This document shows positions 62,701-64,000 of a DNA stretch of 64,000 bases, one piece after another. The DNA is from Holacanthus passer (lineage: Eukaryota > Chordata > Actinopteri > Pomacanthidae), in assembly GCA_025331565.1 (NCBI GenBank), contig JAFREQ010000035.1:4526001-4590000 (forward strand). Direction: 5' to 3'. Position 1 is the stretch's first letter. Every line of letters starts with the position of its first letter. The translations under genes and the position numbers were made by a program. The notes under the pieces were generated by a model. The model did not search any database and was not told the origin of the DNA. It saw only the letters and a list, made by a program, of their open reading frames with translations.

Positions 62701-63696
62701 GCTAGACAACCTGCGACTGGTGCCAGTGGGCTGGAGTCCCAAGCCGGAGGAGATTTCTAGCAAACAGAGGTAGGACTAGAGCAATGCCAGTGCTGAAGCC
62801 CTTTAGGAATGTAGAGTACTGAGTGAGCCGGATGTTTTGTCTATAGGCAATGCCAGTCTGATACACTGAGGCCCTAGCTTAACCTGGGCCTTACAACCCC
62901 ATAACAGATATGGTCATATGCTCAGAAAAAGAAACAGAATATTTCCTTCATTATTTTTATATCCTGACATCAAAAAAATGAGGGTTTTTGTCTGTTCCTC
63001 AAAATGAGTATTGTATTAGCATCACATTAAGCTATGCTTACATTTAGGAGTTTGTTTTTTGAATATGAGTGGAAACATGTCACCCACGCCTAATATTTCT
63101 CCTGTATTTTCCTACTTGTCCAGAGAGCAGTCTCTGTACTGGCTTGCCATCCAGCAGGTACCAGCCGATCCTGTGGAGGAGCAGTATCTGGAGCTGAGCC
63201 GCACACGCTACTACAACGCTAACGGGGAGCTGGTGGAGGAAGAGGAGTGCTCCTGCACCTACTATGAGTGTCATTATCCTCCTTGTTCACTCATTGAGAG
63301 GAGGGTATGTAGTGCAACTCTTATTCCGGTGAAATTCGCATGATTTTCAAGTATTTTAATCAATTCAATGTGTAGTGAAATCAGAGTGCTTTCATTTATT
63401 TTATAATTGGGAGATGAAAGCCTTTTTTTTCCCCCCTTATGAATCCAGTCACATGATTCGTCCAGCAAAATTGTCACCAAGGATCACAGTACCAAAGCAT
63501 TAGCCAGACAGGTCCAGAGCCAAAGTTAATCTTGTTCCTTGTCTTTCCACAGCTCCGAGAGTTCAACATCTGCGGTCGCTGCCAGGTGGCGCGCTACTGT
63601 GGCTCCCAGTGCCAGCAGAGGGACTGGCCCGCCCACAAGAAGCAGTGTCGCGAGCGCAAGCGGGTGCTGGCCTTGGAGTCAGAGCCCGAACGATGA
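59743..63696 (+). CDS. zmynd19: Zinc finger MYND domain-containing protein 19
   Basis: A small adaptor known in mammals to bind the C-terminal tail of the melanin-concentrating hormone receptor 1. Six exons (59743-59793, 61496-61555, 61659-61765, 62629-62769, 63124-63304, 63553-63696) give 227 residues, exactly the human length. The N-terminal half (MSDFKLGIVRLGRVAGK, IDEQDIPLVENYAFE, WAGRPLHELLWEKHRGG) is the family's own conserved domain. The C-terminus is the MYND finger: C187/C190, C196/C200 and H208/C212, with C162, C164, C169 and C174 just before. Introns 2-5 are short. Intron 1 (1.7 kb) starts with a CpG-rich segment and a gctagctgctagctaacgtt cluster at 60081-60101. Confidence 0.96.
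59794..61495 (+). other. zmynd19 intron 1
   Basis: The first 350 bases are CpG-rich and belong to the promoter island. The rest is AT-rich. The open frame at 60330-60710 is not conserved-looking and has no motif. Confidence 0.5.
62191..62510. repeat. TTAATCG-family element, near full-length copy
   Basis: Begins gctgcaacaattagttgctt and ends ttagttgtagccct, so the termini are imperfect inverted repeats of each other. Internal words 'acatttgctggttccagctt' and 'ggactgttggttagacaaaa' are shared with the copy at 4028-4275. It lies in zmynd19 intron 3. Confidence 0.65.
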
Positions 63697-64000
63697 TCTG
63701 CCACCATCCTCACCTGGGAGAGGAGGAGGGAGAACGGGGGTGGGGGGGCAGGGTTAGACTTGCGGGAAGGGAGCAGGGATGAAGTGCAAAATGGGGAAAA
63801 TTGCTGACAAGAGACTAACGACTGAGGACAATGTTGGTTGCTTGATTGTTTGGGGGTAAGAAGATGGAGGAGGGGAAGGAGAATAAAGCAAAAAGACATC
63901 TGCCACTTCCCAGAACTGGTAATTCTCCATAGCTTGCTATTCATGTGGATGACGGGGGGAAAGGTATTATTTGTTTTTGTTTTTTCTCGAGGAGGGAGAC
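63697..64000 (+). other. zmynd19: zmynd19 3' UTR (continues beyond window)
   Basis: G-rich start, then an AATAAA at 63882-63887 that would give a 190-base UTR. The sequence runs out shortly after, so a longer UTR cannot be excluded. Confidence 0.5.

Noticed and set aside
1..64000. tRNA, rRNA, known microRNA or snoRNA genes
   Set aside because: None was recognised by eye on either strand; a covariance-model scan was not possible, so small RNA genes could have been missed.

Overview
This window is vertebrate nuclear DNA, almost certainly from a ray-finned (teleost) fish. Seven protein genes can be rebuilt exon by exon with intact reading frames and consensus splice sites, and all are animal genes. 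The spacer DNA is full of repeat families that I recognise as typical of teleosts. Their texture suggests a spiny-rayed fish, but that is only an impression. There is no sign of prokaryotic operons, CRISPR arrays or viral genes.

Layout, left to right: (1) the 3' end of fubp3 (+, 2079-4462, entering from outside the window) with a long 3' UTR to about 6165; (2) a repeat-bearing spacer that becomes enhancer-like towards the next gene; (3) prdm12 (+, 11164-14100), complete in five exons with a TATA box; (4) a 3.5-kb spacer; (5) fbxw5 (+, coding 19624-24640); (6) a 5-kb repeat-filled gap; (7) traf2 (-, coding 37167-30783, with a probable non-coding first exon near 41.9 kb); (8) coq4 (+, 42176-47027), head-to-head with traf2 over a shared CpG-rich promoter; (9) bspry (-, 55452-50123); (10) a 4-kb spacer; (11) zmynd19 (+, 59743-63696), complete with a CpG-rich promoter.

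The human orthologues all lie on the long arm of chromosome 9. Two pairs keep their human neighbourhood and orientation: fubp3-prdm12 (tandem) and fbxw5-traf2 (tail to tail). The others have been brought together by rearrangement, and coq4 now faces traf2. The genes are not one pathway. They cover RNA/DNA binding (fubp3), nociceptor and neural transcription control (prdm12), ubiquitin ligase substrate choice (fbxw5), TNF receptor signalling (traf2), coenzyme Q synthesis (coq4), an epithelial B-box/SPRY protein (bspry) and a MYND-finger protein (zmynd19).

I found no new multi-gene system. The points most worth a second look are non-coding: a CpG-rich, promoter-like segment inside traf2 intron 4 that may drive an antisense transcript; clusters of GCTAGC/GCTAAC/AACGTTAGC words just downstream of each CpG promoter; two strong hairpins (fubp3 3' UTR and a traf2 intron); a 32-bp tandem repeat next to the prdm12 promoter; a GC-AG intron in fubp3; a tandem NAGNAG acceptor in coq4; and a repeat fragment that touches a bspry splice donor. 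Exon boundaries were derived by hand from reading frame and splice consensus. UTR limits and transcription starts are estimates.
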